Of a DNA stretch of 64,000 nucleotides, positions 42,201 through 55,775 are shown piece by piece. Each line of letters opens with the position of its first letter. The stretch's first letter is position 1. The notes beneath the pieces are model-generated. The model had not been told where the DNA came from. It did no database searches and was given only the letters and a program-made list of their open reading frames with translations. The translations under genes were made by a program, and so were the position numbers. The DNA is taken from contig BSYQ01000006.1 of the NCBI GenBank assembly GCA_030272585.1, positions 5,001 through 69,000 on the forward strand, given 5' to 3'. Source of the DNA: Bryopsis sp. KO-2023. Its lineage: Eukaryota; Chlorophyta; Ulvophyceae; Bryopsidales; Bryopsidaceae.

Positions 42201-43067
42201 ATGTGCATCCTTGATGATTTTCAAGGCATTTTCCTGGGCTGTTTGGACATCCATGAAGTCCCCTGTGGCTCCACTGTCTATGAGACATTTGACTGTTTGT
42301 TTTTGCAACTTTCCTGGCACATATAGCAGGGTGGATCCCAGGTCTCCTTGACCTACTGATCCCAATTTCCCTGTCATCATATTTTCCACTTTTTCCTGGC
42401 TTGGTGTTGGACAATGTGTCTCAGCTGGTGGTGAGAATCCGACTTTCTTGTGAATCCCATGACCCCCTTGTGAATCCCCTGTTGCCTGTGTGGATTTCCA
42501 TACTCCTGAGGCTGTGAGGACCTCTCTGGGCTTAGATGTGGATTCCTTGAGTCTCTGTATCTGTGTCTGCACCTCCACTGATCCTTTAGAAGGGGAGGAC
42601 TGTACTCTGTCCTTTGTTATCCCTTCCTTCTCAGGGGTTTTCTGTTTTGATTGTCCCAACACTGTGGGGATGGATCCCTGAGCATTGATGCTGTCCGGAT
42701 CCCCTTTGCCAGCCCTCGAATCTGAGGTACTGGATCTGGCAAGCTTCCCTCCCCCAAACCTTCTCCCATAAGATGAAGAAGTATTACATCTGGATCCTGC
42801 ATTTGCCTGAGCACCATTCCCAGGAGATCCTTTAGATGTCTCCACTCCAACCTTATCGACCACTAACACCTTCCCATCACTGACAATCCTCTGATTTTCA
42901 TGCATTCCATCCTTGTCTTGAGAACCATTCTGACGACTTCCTGACGACATTTCCGACATCACATTTGCATGTCCAGGCTTCTTTGACGCCCCTCCTGGCC
43001 TGGTCCAGGGAGGCCCTACTCGTTTCCCGACGACTTGTTCTGGCCACCCTTGTTCTTCGATCGACAT
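39276..43067 (-). pseudogene. pol: Element C pol, main part (protease, RT, RNase H, start of integrase)
   Basis: The minus-strand pol of C up to the insertion of B. Protease (CLIDSGATGDFMDV), reverse transcriptase ([11 protein letters not shown]), RNase H (VATDGSQSGVGGVL, RTDNQSLVWLDSQ) and the zinc-binding start of integrase (CRSCPVCQKTKAS) can be read. The region is interrupted by the MITE at 40377-40600. Like B, it is poor in CG dinucleotides. Confidence 0.92.
40377..40600. mobile_element. Harbinger-like MITE
   Basis: 224 bp with perfect 48-bp terminal inverted repeats (40377-40424 and 40553-40600, starting GGGTGCGGTCACACTGG) and a 3-bp target duplication TTA (40374-40376 and 40601-40603). 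The TTA duplication and GGG ends fit the PIF/Harbinger superfamily. No coding capacity. Confidence 0.9.
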
Positions 43068-44581
43068 TCTCTCGCAAAATGCCCGAACTTTCCGCAGTTA
43101 TGACATTTCCCTTTCTTGGGCGACGACTTGTTCCACTTTTCTCCTGACACTGCGCCTATTTCCATTTTGTCATCATACTGGCGGTTCTGCTTTTGGTACC
43201 AGGGTGTCTGTTCGTTTCCTGCTCGGCCTGCAGCCCGGTCTGCTTGCAGTGCCAGCTGAACAGCTTCGTCAAATGTGTGGGGGCGGTTTAGGAAAACATG
43301 GGACTTGATCTTCGCTTGTAGAGAGTGCGTAAATAGATGCACCTTGTCTTCGGTGCTCATAGTGGGAGTCTTCAGCAGGAGTTTGGCAAACAAAGCAATA
43401 TGCTCCCTTAGCGTTCCTTTCTTGTGTGATAACCGGAACAGTTGGTCTCTGGCTGTTTCTGCTTTGTCGAAGGGGTCGAAGTATTCGATAATCTCCTGCC
43501 CCAGAGTCTCCCAGCTCGCCAACACGTCCGGGTTGGACGCTTTCTTCACTGTAAACCATTCCTGCGCTGCTCCTCTCAACACCGTTGACGCCAACAACGC
43601 CCTCTTGTTCAGGGGACATCCCGACGCCACAAAATACGTCTCCATACTTTCCACCCAGTCGGATGCTCCCTCTCCTGTTTTCCCAAAGAACTGAGGAGGA
43701 TTCCCCAGCCGGATAGGCGCAAAGTTCCACACATCAGGTATAGATGGCCCTGCAGAGCCTCCACTCGTCACTCCACTCGTCGCTCTCGCTTGCCGGAACT
43801 TCTGCTCCAGTTCTTGTTTGGCTGCCAGCAACGATGCTTGGAAGTCGCTCTTTTGGTTCGCCATTTGTTCTTGTAGGTCCAATAGCTTTTTGTGCATACT
43901 TGACCCGGCTTCCAAGTTAATGCCCACGGCCGACTGCGCCGTCGACTGCTGCTCAGTTAGTTCCGTCATAGTAGCCACCAGAGTAGAGATCTTTGCATCC
44001 GTATCCGTCCGAAACTCCATTGCTTGAGTTTCTCGTAGGGTTTGGCTCAACGTTAGTTCGTCCAGCTTCTGCATTAGCTTCTGGTGGTTTGCTTGGCTGT
44101 CGAGGTTCACTTTCGACAGTTTCTGTTCCAGTTTCGTGCCCGCCTGTCGAACTTTCAGCATGTCTGCTCGGACGTCACTCGCCGATTTTTCCAGCAGTTC
44201 CAGTTTCCCGGTCGTCTCGACATGTCTGGTTTCGCTCGTAGTTCCAAGCTCGGCGACTTTCTCCTTTACAGTTTTGACTTTGTCCTGTAGCCCAGCACCA
44301 GCTTCATCGAGCTTGCCGACTGCCTTCGACAGTTTCTGTAAGGACTCTCCATGTTTATTCGCCAACTTTTCGACTGCCAAGCCTGCCTTGTGAACCTTTG
44401 CGAACTCGTCGCCATGCTTATTCACCAGCTTCTCCACGTTCTGTCCGGCTTTGTGGATGTTTGCTATTTCTGTTTTGATTTCCAACCCTTCGAGTTCCCC
44501 CAGTCGGTCTTCCAGTGCTTTGCAACCGGTTTTCAGTGCCGCCACTGACTCCAACACGTTATTCAGGTCCTCCGCCGACAT
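43016..44581 (-). CDS. gag: Element C gag
   Basis: 521 residues, closely matching the gag of B: the same N-terminal coiled-coil repeats, capsid core (APIRLGNPPQFFGKTG) and CCHC knuckle (CHNCGKFGHFAREC). The frame is open. It overlaps pol as in B. Confidence 0.92.
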   Translation of the reverse strand: MSAEDLNNVLESVAALKTGCKALEDRLGELEGLEIKTEIANIHKAGQNVEKLVNKHGDEFAKVHKAGLAVEKLANKHGESLQKLSKAVGKLDEAGAGLQDKVKTVKEKVAELGTTSETRHVETTGKLELLEKSASDVRADMLKVRQAGTKLEQKLSKVNLDSQANHQKLMQKLDELTLSQTLRETQAMEFRTDTDAKISTLVATMTELTEQQSTAQSAVGINLEAGSSMHKKLLDLQEQMANQKSDFQASLLAAKQELEQKFRQARATSGVTSGGSAGPSIPDVWNFAPIRLGNPPQFFGKTGEGASDWVESMETYFVASGCPLNKRALLASTVLRGAAQEWFTVKKASNPDVLASWETLGQEIIEYFDPFDKAETARDQLFRLSHKKGTLREHIALFAKLLLKTPTMSTEDKVHLFTHSLQAKIKSHVFLNRPHTFDEAVQLALQADRAAGRAGNEQTPWYQKQNRQYDDKMEIGAVSGEKWNKSSPKKGKCHNCGKFGHFARECRSKNKGGQNKSSGNE

Positions 44582-44672
44582 TCTGGTTCCCCCCGGTCTT
44601 TACGATGAACCCACTTCTACAGGCCGCCCGATCGTTCGGTGTAGCTCTGTACACTTTCGCTCCGAAACCACT

Positions 44673-44991
44673 TGTAAGACACGGGAGTGGTGTAAGACAA
44701 AGGAACTTTACAAAGAACACCGAGTCCACCACCACACTACTCTTGTAGTGCGGACCGGTCAAAGTCCAGTTACGGTTACGGCGGAGGTTCGAATCCTCCC
44801 CGGAACCACCTCTCACTCTTTCACACATTCACACAATGTCCCACTATGATCGGTCAGTCACACAACTAACCATCACCAACTACCACTCAGCCGAGCGGTT
44901 AAGACAAAAATAGAAAGACTCGCGATCCGGAGATCACGAGTTCGAACCCCACTGTTCCCACACTTCCACTACCACAAAGAAAACTGTCACA
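44673..44991 (-). repeat. 5' LTR of element C
   Basis: 319 bp. Same two plus-strand tRNA-like modules as the other copy, offset by 14340 bp. The primer site TGGTTTCGGAGC follows on the minus strand. Confidence 0.95.
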
Positions 44992-44996
44992 GTCGG

Positions 44997-45305
44997 GGGA
45001 CTTTTTCCGCCATTGATATTGATTTACAAGGTCCAAAGTAGGACTCTTTTTCGCTACAAGGGCAGGGTCGTTTGTTTATTACACTGGGTTTTTTTTTCAT
45101 TGATCAGGACAATAGGGACTGCCATGTTCCAACATTAAAAAACTTGAGTTTTGTCCATCTTCCAACACAATATTCTTAATTCTACCCATGCTGCCTCGTG
45201 TTTGGGCTCTACCCCACAACATTCCTAAATCTCTCTGTCACTCCCACTCGACTAGCAATAAAACCAATCTGTTCCCTGATCCTGGTGTCCAGCGAGGTTC
45301 CAATC
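44997..45305. other. Spacer downstream of the HEATR5 gene
   Basis: No gene seen. Probably the 3' untranslated region and flank of the minus-strand HEATR5 homologue. Element C inserted here. Confidence 0.5.
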
Positions 45306-48300
45306 CTACACTTGTTTGGGAAAGGTGAAATTTGTCTTGAGGACAATGCTTTGCTTTTGTATAGTTGGTTTTAACACCGGGCCTTGAGGAATGCGCCCGA
45401 CCGACCCCACCTCTGCCACTGATCGAAGCGCCATCTGGAACTTCTGTTTGCAACCTGGAGAAAGGCCAGCAACGACACGCTTGAATGCCACAGATGCGTT
45501 TCCAGCATTTAAATGGTTGATCAATTTCACCACCATGTCGACCAGAGCTGGCATGGTCTGTAGGCCGGCAACCTCCACCATCAAAGGCACGAGGACCTGC
45601 AGGATCTGAGTTTGGCCATCACTGCCCCCCTCCACAAGATTCACTGAAACAAAGTAAAGTTTCAGAGACTCCACTACCACCTGCAAGATCAGCACCAATC
45701 CTTCACCATCAAAAATATTTGATTGAATAATTAATCAATCACACGAGTGTTTCCACTCATACCTGCAACTCCCTGCCAGATAGTGCGCCCTGCCCTTGGG
45801 CCAACATCCGTTGCACAATGCATGCTACGGAAGGACCAAGACGACTCAATGTAAAAATCCCCCATCTTTGCTTTCCATTGGCCTCCAGCCCCTTGGTACC
45901 CTGTTGCTCCTGGAAAAATACTCTCAAGGCTTCAAGTACCACATGCAGCACCACTTCTGATTTGCCGGTGCTGAAGGAAGACATCAGAAGCAATATGAGG
46001 TTTTCATGAAAATCCCTGACAGTTTGGCAGTCCCCCATGTAGTCCTTCGTCAATGAAGCCAGCTCAAAGAGAGTCCACAACAGGCACAAGCATCTGTTAA
46101 TGCACACAAATATTGTTCAATAGAAATACGGCCTAAACCTTCTGAAAGGCAACAAAAATAGGAAATGATCACTCATCGTGCCATGGCGAAGAATATCTAT
46201 CTGCAGATTTCATTGTTTCTATCGTATTCTGGAAAGTTGCATAGCTGTTTCACAATTACGCTACTGTCTTATAATGCCCCAGCACTTCACACCCCCTCCC
46301 TTAATCCTAATGCTGCAAGAAGCCTTTTAACAGCCAATCCATCGTATACTCCAGATGGTGGTGGTGCATACCGTGGTTCGTATGAAGGGGACTGCTCCGA
46401 TTCTGCTACACCAAGCCATTTTTCCAACTCTTGTAGTCCATTGCTGCATGTCCACAATACCATTCCCTGAGGCGAAGGAGGATCAATATCTTCAGTTGTA
46501 TTTTCCGATTCCTTCGAGGCCAGAGCACTTTGACATAAGCACACTATGCACTCCTTGATTGCCAGGAAAACGTTTCTGCTGTGTTCCCCGCCTGCCAAAA
46601 GCCAGAAAATGAATAAGAGTTCCAAAGGAAGTTCCAACAAAAGAGCATGCAATTCACCGCTAGACACAGAAAAGGTCTTGGAAGAGCTTCAAAGCATTAA
46701 CAATACATCCAGAACCCTGAAAAAGTAACTGACTCACCCATGGTGTGCAATGCTTGCTGCAGCACTGTCCCCATCCAGGCAGATACTAACTCCCAGCTGC
46801 AAGACTTGATAGCACAACTGACAGCACTAAATGTTGCTGCAAGCCCACTCTCTATGCAATTGGACGCTGAAGAATCAAATGGATAACTTATATAGGGTCT
46901 TTGCTTAATCCAACAATCCTATCCATACACTACAATCACCATGTACTACCACTACCCAAAACAAGCATGAAGACAAAAAAGTTTGCAGCCAGTAGTATAA
47001 TCTTTAAATTTGCATAGGAGAAACAAAACTCAAGGGCAACACTCTATCTGGCTGAGTAATGAAACGCACCATCAGTGGTAGGATTATTCTGCATATCAGA
47101 AGAGAGAATGCTGGTGCAGCACAATATGCAATCCATGAGAGCCTGTCCAAATATGCCCCTCTTGTACATGGATGGTGTCGCAGAGCAACACATGCCATTC
47201 AAAAGGGAAGCTGTGGAGGAAACCACCTTGAGCAAGCCTGTCGCACTCAGCTTTTCTCCAGAACACAACAAGGGGTGCACCACCTTGCCAAAATTGCCGA
47301 ACACCAAAAACAAGAATTAGATGAGCACATCTGATTATGCCTCAAGCTACTTGCTCTCAACTGATACCGTAACATACCTGCTGAAGAACTGAGACCAGCA
47401 TTTCCAGCACCTCCACACATATCCCCACAGGACACACCTCCAATGCCACAAAGGGGCCAGAGAGAAGCTCTTGCAGCGCACCAATACAGACCAGCAAAGG
47501 CCACAAATTTACCTCCCCTGCCGATGCACCATCTTCCGATCGAAACTGTTCAACAGCCCGCATTGCTGTCACGCCGAGCTGGGCTGTTGCAATATCCAGC
47601 AGTCGCCAGTACAACTCTGAAGGGGTGCAATTCAAACCCCCCTCCACGTTATCAAGTCTGACATTGATGGAGGCTAGGTGCCTAGTACTGCTCCCTGTGT
47701 CTGAAGCAGATGCGGATGCTGAATGAGAGGTCGATGCATCCCCACTGGATTTCTGTCGATCCTCGAGCTGAGATGCCTCTTCACTTGGGGTCCCAGCTGA
47801 AGTAGCAGGCGAATCCTTGTTGCCTTGTTCCTGCTCACCACTGGCCCCATCAGTTTCCCCTCCAGTCACAGTCTCAGACTGTTTGCTGCCTGAATGTTCG
47901 TCACTCCCCTCCATGCCATCTGCAGGCTCCATTGGGGCCCATGACACTAACACAGACTGTGGAGTTCTGTCCTCATCCACTCCTGCCACTGCGCTGCTAG
48001 CATGTTGCACTGGTAGGTCCAATCCATGGGATATTTGAGTTGAATCGTTTTTGACATCCTCTGCAGATGGTAAGTTCCGACTGAGGGCTTGCAGCGCCAC
48101 TGGCCAAGCATCCTCCAACGTTTTCATATCCAGTTCACTTCCACTTTGATTTCCAACGGTGATCACGTTCGGCATGTAGGTTTCCCAGACCTTGCTCTGC
48201 CATCGACTCAAAACTGTGTAATCCAATAACATCCCATACCATAGAGTCTGCAAGAGCTTGACGATCGGGCCTTGAGCAGTTTTCACTATCTCTTTGGACA

Positions 48301-51300
48301 CCTCGTCAGTCCCTTCATCGGCAAGAGAAGTGCAATGTGCGTGAGCCTCCAGCAAGGAGACCCTCACTCTGGCCCCCACCCATTCAGAGCAATTTTCGTA
48401 TTGCAATTTCTGCCATTCCTGCATGGGAGCCACCAGCAGTCCCATGAGTTGCTTCAGAACAATAACATCCCCTGCAGGAAACACAAAAATCACCCTCAAA
48501 ACTGAAAAGCTGGAAAGTCCGCCAAGTGTGATCAAGGTTCACACAATCCAGGATATCCCTTTTTCGCAACAGGTCTCACCTCCAGCCAGCCCTGATTTCA
48601 GAAAAGACACAGCAAGCGTTGAGCCTCGCATGAATAGCAAGGGGGGGGCATCGATCGACAGAGCGAGCCTGAGGGGAGAAACAAATTGAGCCTGGAATTG
48701 AAACAGCAGTTTCGAACCCTCCTGCATCGGGTCATCGGCCGCACTGAATGCATCGATGATCTCGGTCAGCACTTGCACACCGAAAGGCCGCAGAGCCTCA
48801 ACTTGACCAGTGGCGAGACTGAATCCGAGCTTTACGAGGTCCTGTGGAAAATGATAGGGAATCGACAAAAATTCATTGATGCAATTTGTGACAGACATTC
48901 AGTGACATCCTGTTTTGCCAAACGTGGGGTCCCTCAGGGTTCTCAATTACCTGCACTTTCAACACCAGCCATTTTGCTTCTTGTGACCGCATTGCTTTGA
49001 CCAGATCGAAATGTTCTGCAGTCTTCCCCACTGCTACGAAAATATCTAGCAGGATTTGGCACGCAAATAGCCGGGTTTTCAATCGGGGAGAAGGAATGCA
49101 ATCGCCCCAAACGTTTCCTGTAAAAATGGGACACCACATAATTCATTGCCTGTCCTCACACTGTTCTGGAAGAATTTTCAAGTACACAGAACACATTGAA
49201 CCATGTAGAGCGAATCTGAAGTTTTCAGTGCTTCTTGATGCCGACGGCGCAACACAAGTTCTCATTTTGCTTTGTTTCACTAGGACTGCTGCCTCTCCCC
49301 ACACACCTTTGTCACTGATGGTGGTCAAGCCACTTGTGAAACTGTCCTGCCTCCCATCAATTTCCTCTTCGTCACTACCAGCCATCAAACTCTCGACTCC
49401 TCGTTCAACGCCATCGCCTGTTTCCCGGCCAGACCTGTCTTTCTGCGTCCCAAGGACAATGTCCGAACACACAGATATCCACCTATGAGGGTTCATAGGG
49501 CATTGAGCATTCTGCATGGCGGACAGCGTGGCCTGGATTGCATTGGTAATATGGATTTCGGACTCTTTGTCGAGGGCATTGAACAGAGCCACTTCGATTG
49601 CATGCTGGCAGAGAGATGCCGGATCACGCTCCACTAATTGTCTCAAGGTGGTCGCAGCTGCATATCGCAAAGAGGGATGGGGGGAACGGAACACCTCCTG
49701 AAGAAGCATCCACAGGCGATTCCATCGAGAAAGGAACAGCTCCACTTATGAAACAAAAATCAGAAGGCTCGCGATGCATCCAGACACACATATGAATGTA
49801 CAGCACCACAAATTGGTCAAGTTTCTCCTGGAACCAGCCGGAGGAACACGTCATCCTGTCCTTTTAAGACACCCCCTAGATGCATGTACACTGCTTCTTG
49901 GACATTGGCCCATAGGATTGTTACCAGGAGCATCGGAATGTGTCTCTTGGCAGGCACAGCTTGTGGGGCGAAGAGGACCAACTGCTGAGCATAAAGAACC
50001 AATTCCAGAGCTGCGGCTGTGGTTTGGGCAGCATCGATAAGGGACTGATGGGAGACCCCTGCCTCCATTTGCCGCATCAAAAGCTTACATACAATATAAT
50101 CCTTCCCTCCTGGTGTCAGTTCTGGCCCCAGAACTGCAACCATAGCGTTGGTCATCCGACCAACAAACGGACGAAGCTTCGCTATTTGTAGCTGGCTCGT
50201 CTGCAATCAAACAATCACTAGGGCCTCAAATTGGTCTTTAAAAAAATACTCATGCACCATTTCATCTCCCGATAATTAAGTACGCAACCACTTGCTGATA
50301 TATTGCCCATAAAAAGAAACGCGAGCTCCACTGGACCCACCATGATTTCTTTTCCGAGCTGCAAGGATTTTCTGACATAGGGCATGTATGCGAGGCCAGC
50401 TGCATTGGCTGATAACAATAAACCGTGGAATGCCCAAAAATGAACATCAGCTGTTGGCCGGCTTATCAGAGAAAACAGCGTATCAATACCCAGCGGAATC
50501 ACAGATTGCAAGGACATCCCCCCCTTGGCTCGAAAGATGCAGCCTAAACCAAAGGCCAATCCAGAGCGGCGGTCGTTACTGTTTGATGCCTTGATATCGC
50601 TGCATATTTGCTTAACGAATCTGTGGACAAACCCATCCAAACACAGAGATCTCGGCCCAAACATCAGCTACGAATTCGACTGTACATGTATGATACATTC
50701 AAGGTTACAAGATGATGACCAGGGGTATTTCCAAGCAGGTTTCTCAAAAAGATGCTGAAATTGACATACCAGAATAGAGTAAATTAAAAGACCACAGGAT
50801 AAAGATACGACCAGAAAAGCAAAACTACTGCAGGTCACAAAGTAATAGGAAGTTTGTATCAACGACTATGCATACCTGATTACGAAGGAATCTGTCCCAT
50901 GCAGTACTGCACAGCCTATCAATTGCCCAGCAGATCTTCGAAAAGCCTCACTGCCGCTGGATTGATCGAGGATAGCATAAGCCAGATTCCCTATTCTCTG
51001 GGCAACCTCGTCTGAACGACCCACAGAGCCTCGTTTCCTGGCATTTTGAAGTCCGGACAAACCGGCACAGCAAACACATGCCAGCAATGGGCGAATCTTT
51101 GAGAAATCCTTGGCTGCATGAATTTTCTTGCATACATTGATCAAGAGCTGCATCAAAAAATGAGAAAAATCTGGCCAAATTAGATTCCCAGATATTCCAG
51201 AATCACACTTTCCCCCCTCCCCTTCTCAATGTTGCTTCTGAACCCATCCAAATAAAAATGCCATCAATACCAATTGAACAAATTTGAATCATGGATCAGA

Positions 51301-54300
51301 CACCTCCATGTAACAAATAAAATAAATAACAGAAAGAATGCCCTTATCGTTATTGCTCACATCAATAACTTGAATCTTGTTCTTGGTGGCCGCCCTTGAA
51401 AGTACTTGCCCCAAAACCCTCAACTGAATCTCGATAAGTGCCAAACCCAACGACTTCGACTGAGGAAAAGGAGAAGGCCGTGTATCGCATCGGATACTAG
51501 CACCCCCCTTGCCAACAGCCATTTCGATCCTCCAAACCCCCATCCCAGCTTCCCAAGGATGCAACTGAGGCGCTCCCTTTTCGCCAGACATCATTTCGAG
51601 CTCCTCATCCAGCGGCTCTTCATCCAATCGCCAAGGCCCCAGGGGTTTATCCTCGGGATCCAGGAGATCATACAGAGTTATGCTCGACACCAGCTCTGAA
51701 ACACCTGAACAGGATCATAAAACACATTCCAGCAAAAGCATTCAGAGGGGAAAATTTGCTGATAAAACACCTTTATTTCTGGAGGGGGTTGAGAAACAAC
51801 TGTGTTGGCTCTGGCGAAGGGTTAACTGAGCAGCAAGGTTTTCTTTGACTTTATTTAGTGGTCTCATCTTGTGTTTAATAAACAGTGATTAACATTTTCC
51901 CATAGATACTCCAGGTTATCATAGGATACCCAATATTTGTGTAGAGGCAACCTTAGACAGGCATCATTTCGTGCACCGGACCTCCTGATGACAGCAGCGC
52001 AGTTGGAGTTCTCAATGCCTTTGAACACAATTTCAGCAACGCTTCCTGGTTCTCTTGAATTCCAGCGCCAGCAGGCAGCAGAGAATAAACCTCCAACAAC
52101 CTCAACTGTAGTGTCGCCACAGTTCCAGCTACCCAGCCCCCTGGCCCACCAACAGCCCTAGCAGGATCTTGAAATCCTGGTACCAAAGCCATGGCATCCA
52201 CGATGGGGGATAGAAGCAAGGCAATTCTTCCGAATTGAGCCTTTGCGCCAGGGACCAGCCCTTTGGAGAGGATTCCCTTGATGTAGGCATGCAAGGATTC
52301 GAGAGCGGCTGAGCGCCACCACAGCTGCATTGCTAGGTCAATGTCCCTGTTTTGCCTCATATAGCTGGACAAAAAATAGCGAACAAAAAAAAAATCAGAC
52401 CCAGAAAATGAGGACAGTTACTCTTGTACATCATTTTCCAGTTATAATGGGAGGCCACACAATCTGACAAAATCCCCCGTGTATACACAACCTTTTGACA
52501 AACATCAAATACAAAGCATTCACCTTTTGTCCATCAGCGTGTTCTTGGCCAGCGTTCCGAAAGCAGGTTCCCATAGGGGCAACATATCCCCTTCAATTTT
52601 CAACAATTCCTCCGGAATGGCAACACAGAGAGCCCCTAAAATTGAATGTCCAGCTTTTTGCTCAACAGCCTGAGCATTGGCCACCGGTGATTTCGGAGAC
52701 AGGATCAGATCCTCAGCCAACCTCAGAGCATCGGTGTACAGCTTTGATGGAACTCCCAGGGGAGTGTATCGAGAGGCAACAAGGACAGCGGCCAAGCCAA
52801 GAGAATGGCCATACACAGCGTGCATACTGTGTCTAATACTTGTTCCAGCATCATCCTTTTTCCCATCAAAATGTGGGGATCCTGCATTGAGAATATCACA
52901 TGATCAAAAAAGTTGGCAAAAAAAGGGCTAGACAAAAACAATAGTAGCAATCAGTCCCCATGGTTGCGGTTGAGCATTCAAATATCCACCTGGTGATCCA
53001 GGAATAAGACTCCAGGGTAAAGGATGAGATGCTCCATAAGGGGCTGACAGGGAAGCCAACTGATCAGCAGAAACCCTCAGATATTCTATCAAAGTGGACA
53101 CCAATTTGGCGACACAGCCTGGGTCTGCTCTGGCAATGCTGCCCAGAGTTGCGGCGGCTTGAGATCGGACAGCTGAACTCCCAGAAACCAACTTTTCCAG
53201 GACTGCTACCTCATACATCCGGCCTGTTTCATCTGGAATTTCTCCCAGCACTTCAAGCAGCAACTGAACCCCTGAAAATCGAACCACATCGAGGTTGAGT
53301 CAGAATCATACCATACTTCTTAAAAAACTATCATTGGAGAAATTCTTGCGGTATGAAATTGAATCCAAACGACCTCAGACAGCACAACTATACCAAGAGA
53401 GAGTCAAAGATACTTTGATTAAAAACAACTTGTACAGAAACCCAAATAAAGTGAAACGAACCGAGAAAAGAATGAGAACAGCAGCAAAATATTATACGAA
53501 ACGAATTACCATCTGTTTGCAGTACAAACAAGAAGGCGTGAAAAAAAAAGAAAGAACATATCCAAGCGCTTCAATCCTAGTCATTACCTCCCAAGGCCCC
53601 AATAGCCAGCGGACTGGCCCCTCCCACAATGCTAGCCAAAAGAGCAACCAGCTTATCTGCGAGTTGCCTTTGGGAGGTTTCTGACAATCGCCTCAGAATT
53701 CCCACTCGCAAAACGTACAAAACGGCTGCTTGAGCAACCGGAAGTTCCCCACTTGACAGCCCTGAGCCTAATTCTATTTGGTCTTCTAATAAACCCTTTG
53801 CTTTGGCTTCGTTGTAGGCCCCGGAAGCTGCCGCCAGAGTGCCCACTATTTGCAGAGCGATTTCGACAATGTCGTTTTCATCGGGGGGGACTTGTTGTGC
53901 TGATATGCTCGATATGTAAGCAACCCATGATCTTGCTAAGGCTGCACACGTGTCCTGTGGTGCCAGACCAGCCCAGTGAGAAAAGGTCGATAGTAAAAAA
54001 AAACCAGAGAAGACTTAGAGAACAGAAACCCTTGTGCACAACTGATATCACTCAGGAAAAGAAACCAATCGTACATAGACTGACCATCATCACTCCATTG
54101 CAAATGCATAAGAAAAAGGAAAATAAGGGTTTTCACCTTTCTGTTGAAAACAGCTGCTTCTACGAAAGGCCTTATAATGCATCGCTGGACATTCTGAGAC
54201 AAGATCTTTTCAAGGGCTGTTCTTCGGGCTGCCCTTGTTTCTTGGTGGACAGCATCGATGGCTGAACTGGACTTTGCAGCAGTGGCCAGCTCCCCTAAAG

Positions 54301-55775
54301 CTTCACCACAGGCGATTCTAACTGCCTGCGAACCCAAAAGAAGTGAACAACAACCATTGCACACGCACGAGGGATCTCGGAAAAAAAAAGAAAATATTTC
54401 AAAACGAGGCAAAATGTGTGGGGGAAGGAGACATCACTCAGATTTCAAGAACTGATTATTTTCGACTGCCTACCTGAGATGAATCTTCCAGCCCCGTCAC
54501 ACAGACCTTAACTGATTCGTCAAAGGAATATCCACCTTGCAGCCACAGCACTGCCCCGCCAGCTCGTGCTATGGAGGAAAGAACCATAAAACATCCCAAC
54601 CGAATTTCTTCAGGCTGGCCAGGCTGTCCAATCAAAAGTGCAACGAATTAGAAAACTTGGAAAATTTTTCTCATCTGAAATTTTGAAGACAATTTCGTGG
54701 ATATCATTCAAACTTATTTAACGTCAAGCACACGTTTTCTCAATCCATCCTTCACCATTACCTTCCAAAATTTCTCAGCCAATTTCAGGGCTTCTTCTTG
54801 AACCAATTTCCCACTCCTCCGGTCAGCCCCTAAAGCTTGGACTGCTGCAGCTACTAAGCGAATCGCAGCCACCCTCACAGCAATGGAATTGCTTCCCTTT
54901 TGAGCATGTTTGGCCGCTGTTGATACGAATGCTGGCAAAGTCGACAGCATTCTGGTCCCGTGCTCTTGTGAAAGATAGGTCAAGCATTCTAATGCACCCA
55001 ACTTGCTACTCTGCAGACCTCACATCCAATCACAGGAGGGGTTGTAAAAAAAAGGTAGAAAACTACAGATATTCGACATAATGAGACGCTATTTCAAGAA
55101 GTTTTTGATTTAATCAACTCTACCATAGCTCATCATCCTGCAGCGCTCAATTGCCCGAAAATCTTTGACAAACGGAAAGGAAAAACTTCCTTTTTTTATC
55201 AAGTTTAGATTGCTTCCAGGTCTCACCTCAGAACTTTTTCTGCTTAAGGCTTCCTTAGAGGACAAATATCCTTCCAGTACCCCTACTTGAGAGTACATGG
55301 GTAAAGAGTCCCCTTGTCTGTACAGTTTTGACAGACATTTGCATATCAATTGTCGAACCTGTCATAGACACCCGACGACTCATCGGTTTTTGACCAACTC
55401 TAGAAAGATCCCAGGTTTCCCAAGTTCTGGCGTCGAGTAGATCTATCGGACGTCCGACGACAAGCATTCCCTCCCACAAAGTTTTGCTTTTCTTGGCGGT
55501 TGAGAAGAACGTCAAAACAGACACTCCTTTACCTCAGAACACACTCCGAGCAAAAGTATTCCGCTCAAAACTGTTTCGCAACGACGCTGAAATTGTCGCA
55601 GGCCGTCTTGCTTGGTGCGGTCTATTGAAACGACGATCTTTTGCAAGAGTTCCAACAGGACGCCGGAGTCCAGCGCCCGGTCCCCCCGTCTATTTCCCCA
55701 CAACAGCTCGAGCTCCGCCACGAAAACGTGGAAGCCAAGAAGGTCCTCCTCATCTACATAGACATCGACTGGCAT
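45306..55775 (-). CDS. HEATR5/SWEETIE-type HEAT-repeat protein, about 22 exons
   Basis: Exons read from GT-AG sites with consistent phase: 55775-55533, 55358-55227, 55010-54762, 54623-54474, 54325-54137, 53954-53588, 53271-52990, 52881-52524, 52364-51982, 51695-51304, 51147-50876, 50650-50341, 50200-49925 and from 49739. Later exons are approximate: 49118-48952, 48844-48590, 48477-47379, 47296-47070, 46868-46738, 46590-46330, 46096-45767 and 45690-45306. About 2200 residues, the length of plant SWEETIE and animal HEATR5. Telling stretches are NAMVAVLGPELTPGGKD, QQLVLFAPQAVP, RYAAATTLRQLVERDPASL and the C-terminal VLKTNFTFPKQV. HEATR5 proteins assist AP-1 clathrin adaptor traffic; plant SWEETIE affects sugar balance. 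The exon near 48000 has an acidic Ser-rich insert. The start has an in-frame ATG and agrees with family N-termini. Confidence 0.88.

Larger units (their letters stand above)
30333..44991 (-). mobile_element. Element C: minus-strand Ty3/gypsy chromovirus, split by two insertions
   Basis: LTRs of 319 bp at 30333-30651 and 44673-44991 (the latter is the 5' LTR), with a 5-bp target duplication GTCGG at 30328-30332 and 44992-44996. On the minus strand come a primer site (44659-44670), gag (44581-43016) and pol with chromodomain (43067 to 30972). Pol is interrupted by a Harbinger-like MITE (40377-40600) and by element B (32016-39270). The two LTRs differ at about two bases by eye, so C is young but older than B. 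It is broken by these insertions. Confidence 0.95.

Noticed and set aside
53295-53684. Plus-strand open frame of 129 codons inside the HEATR5 region
   Set aside because: It runs antisense across an intron and an exon of the HEATR5 gene, is AT-rich and has no features.
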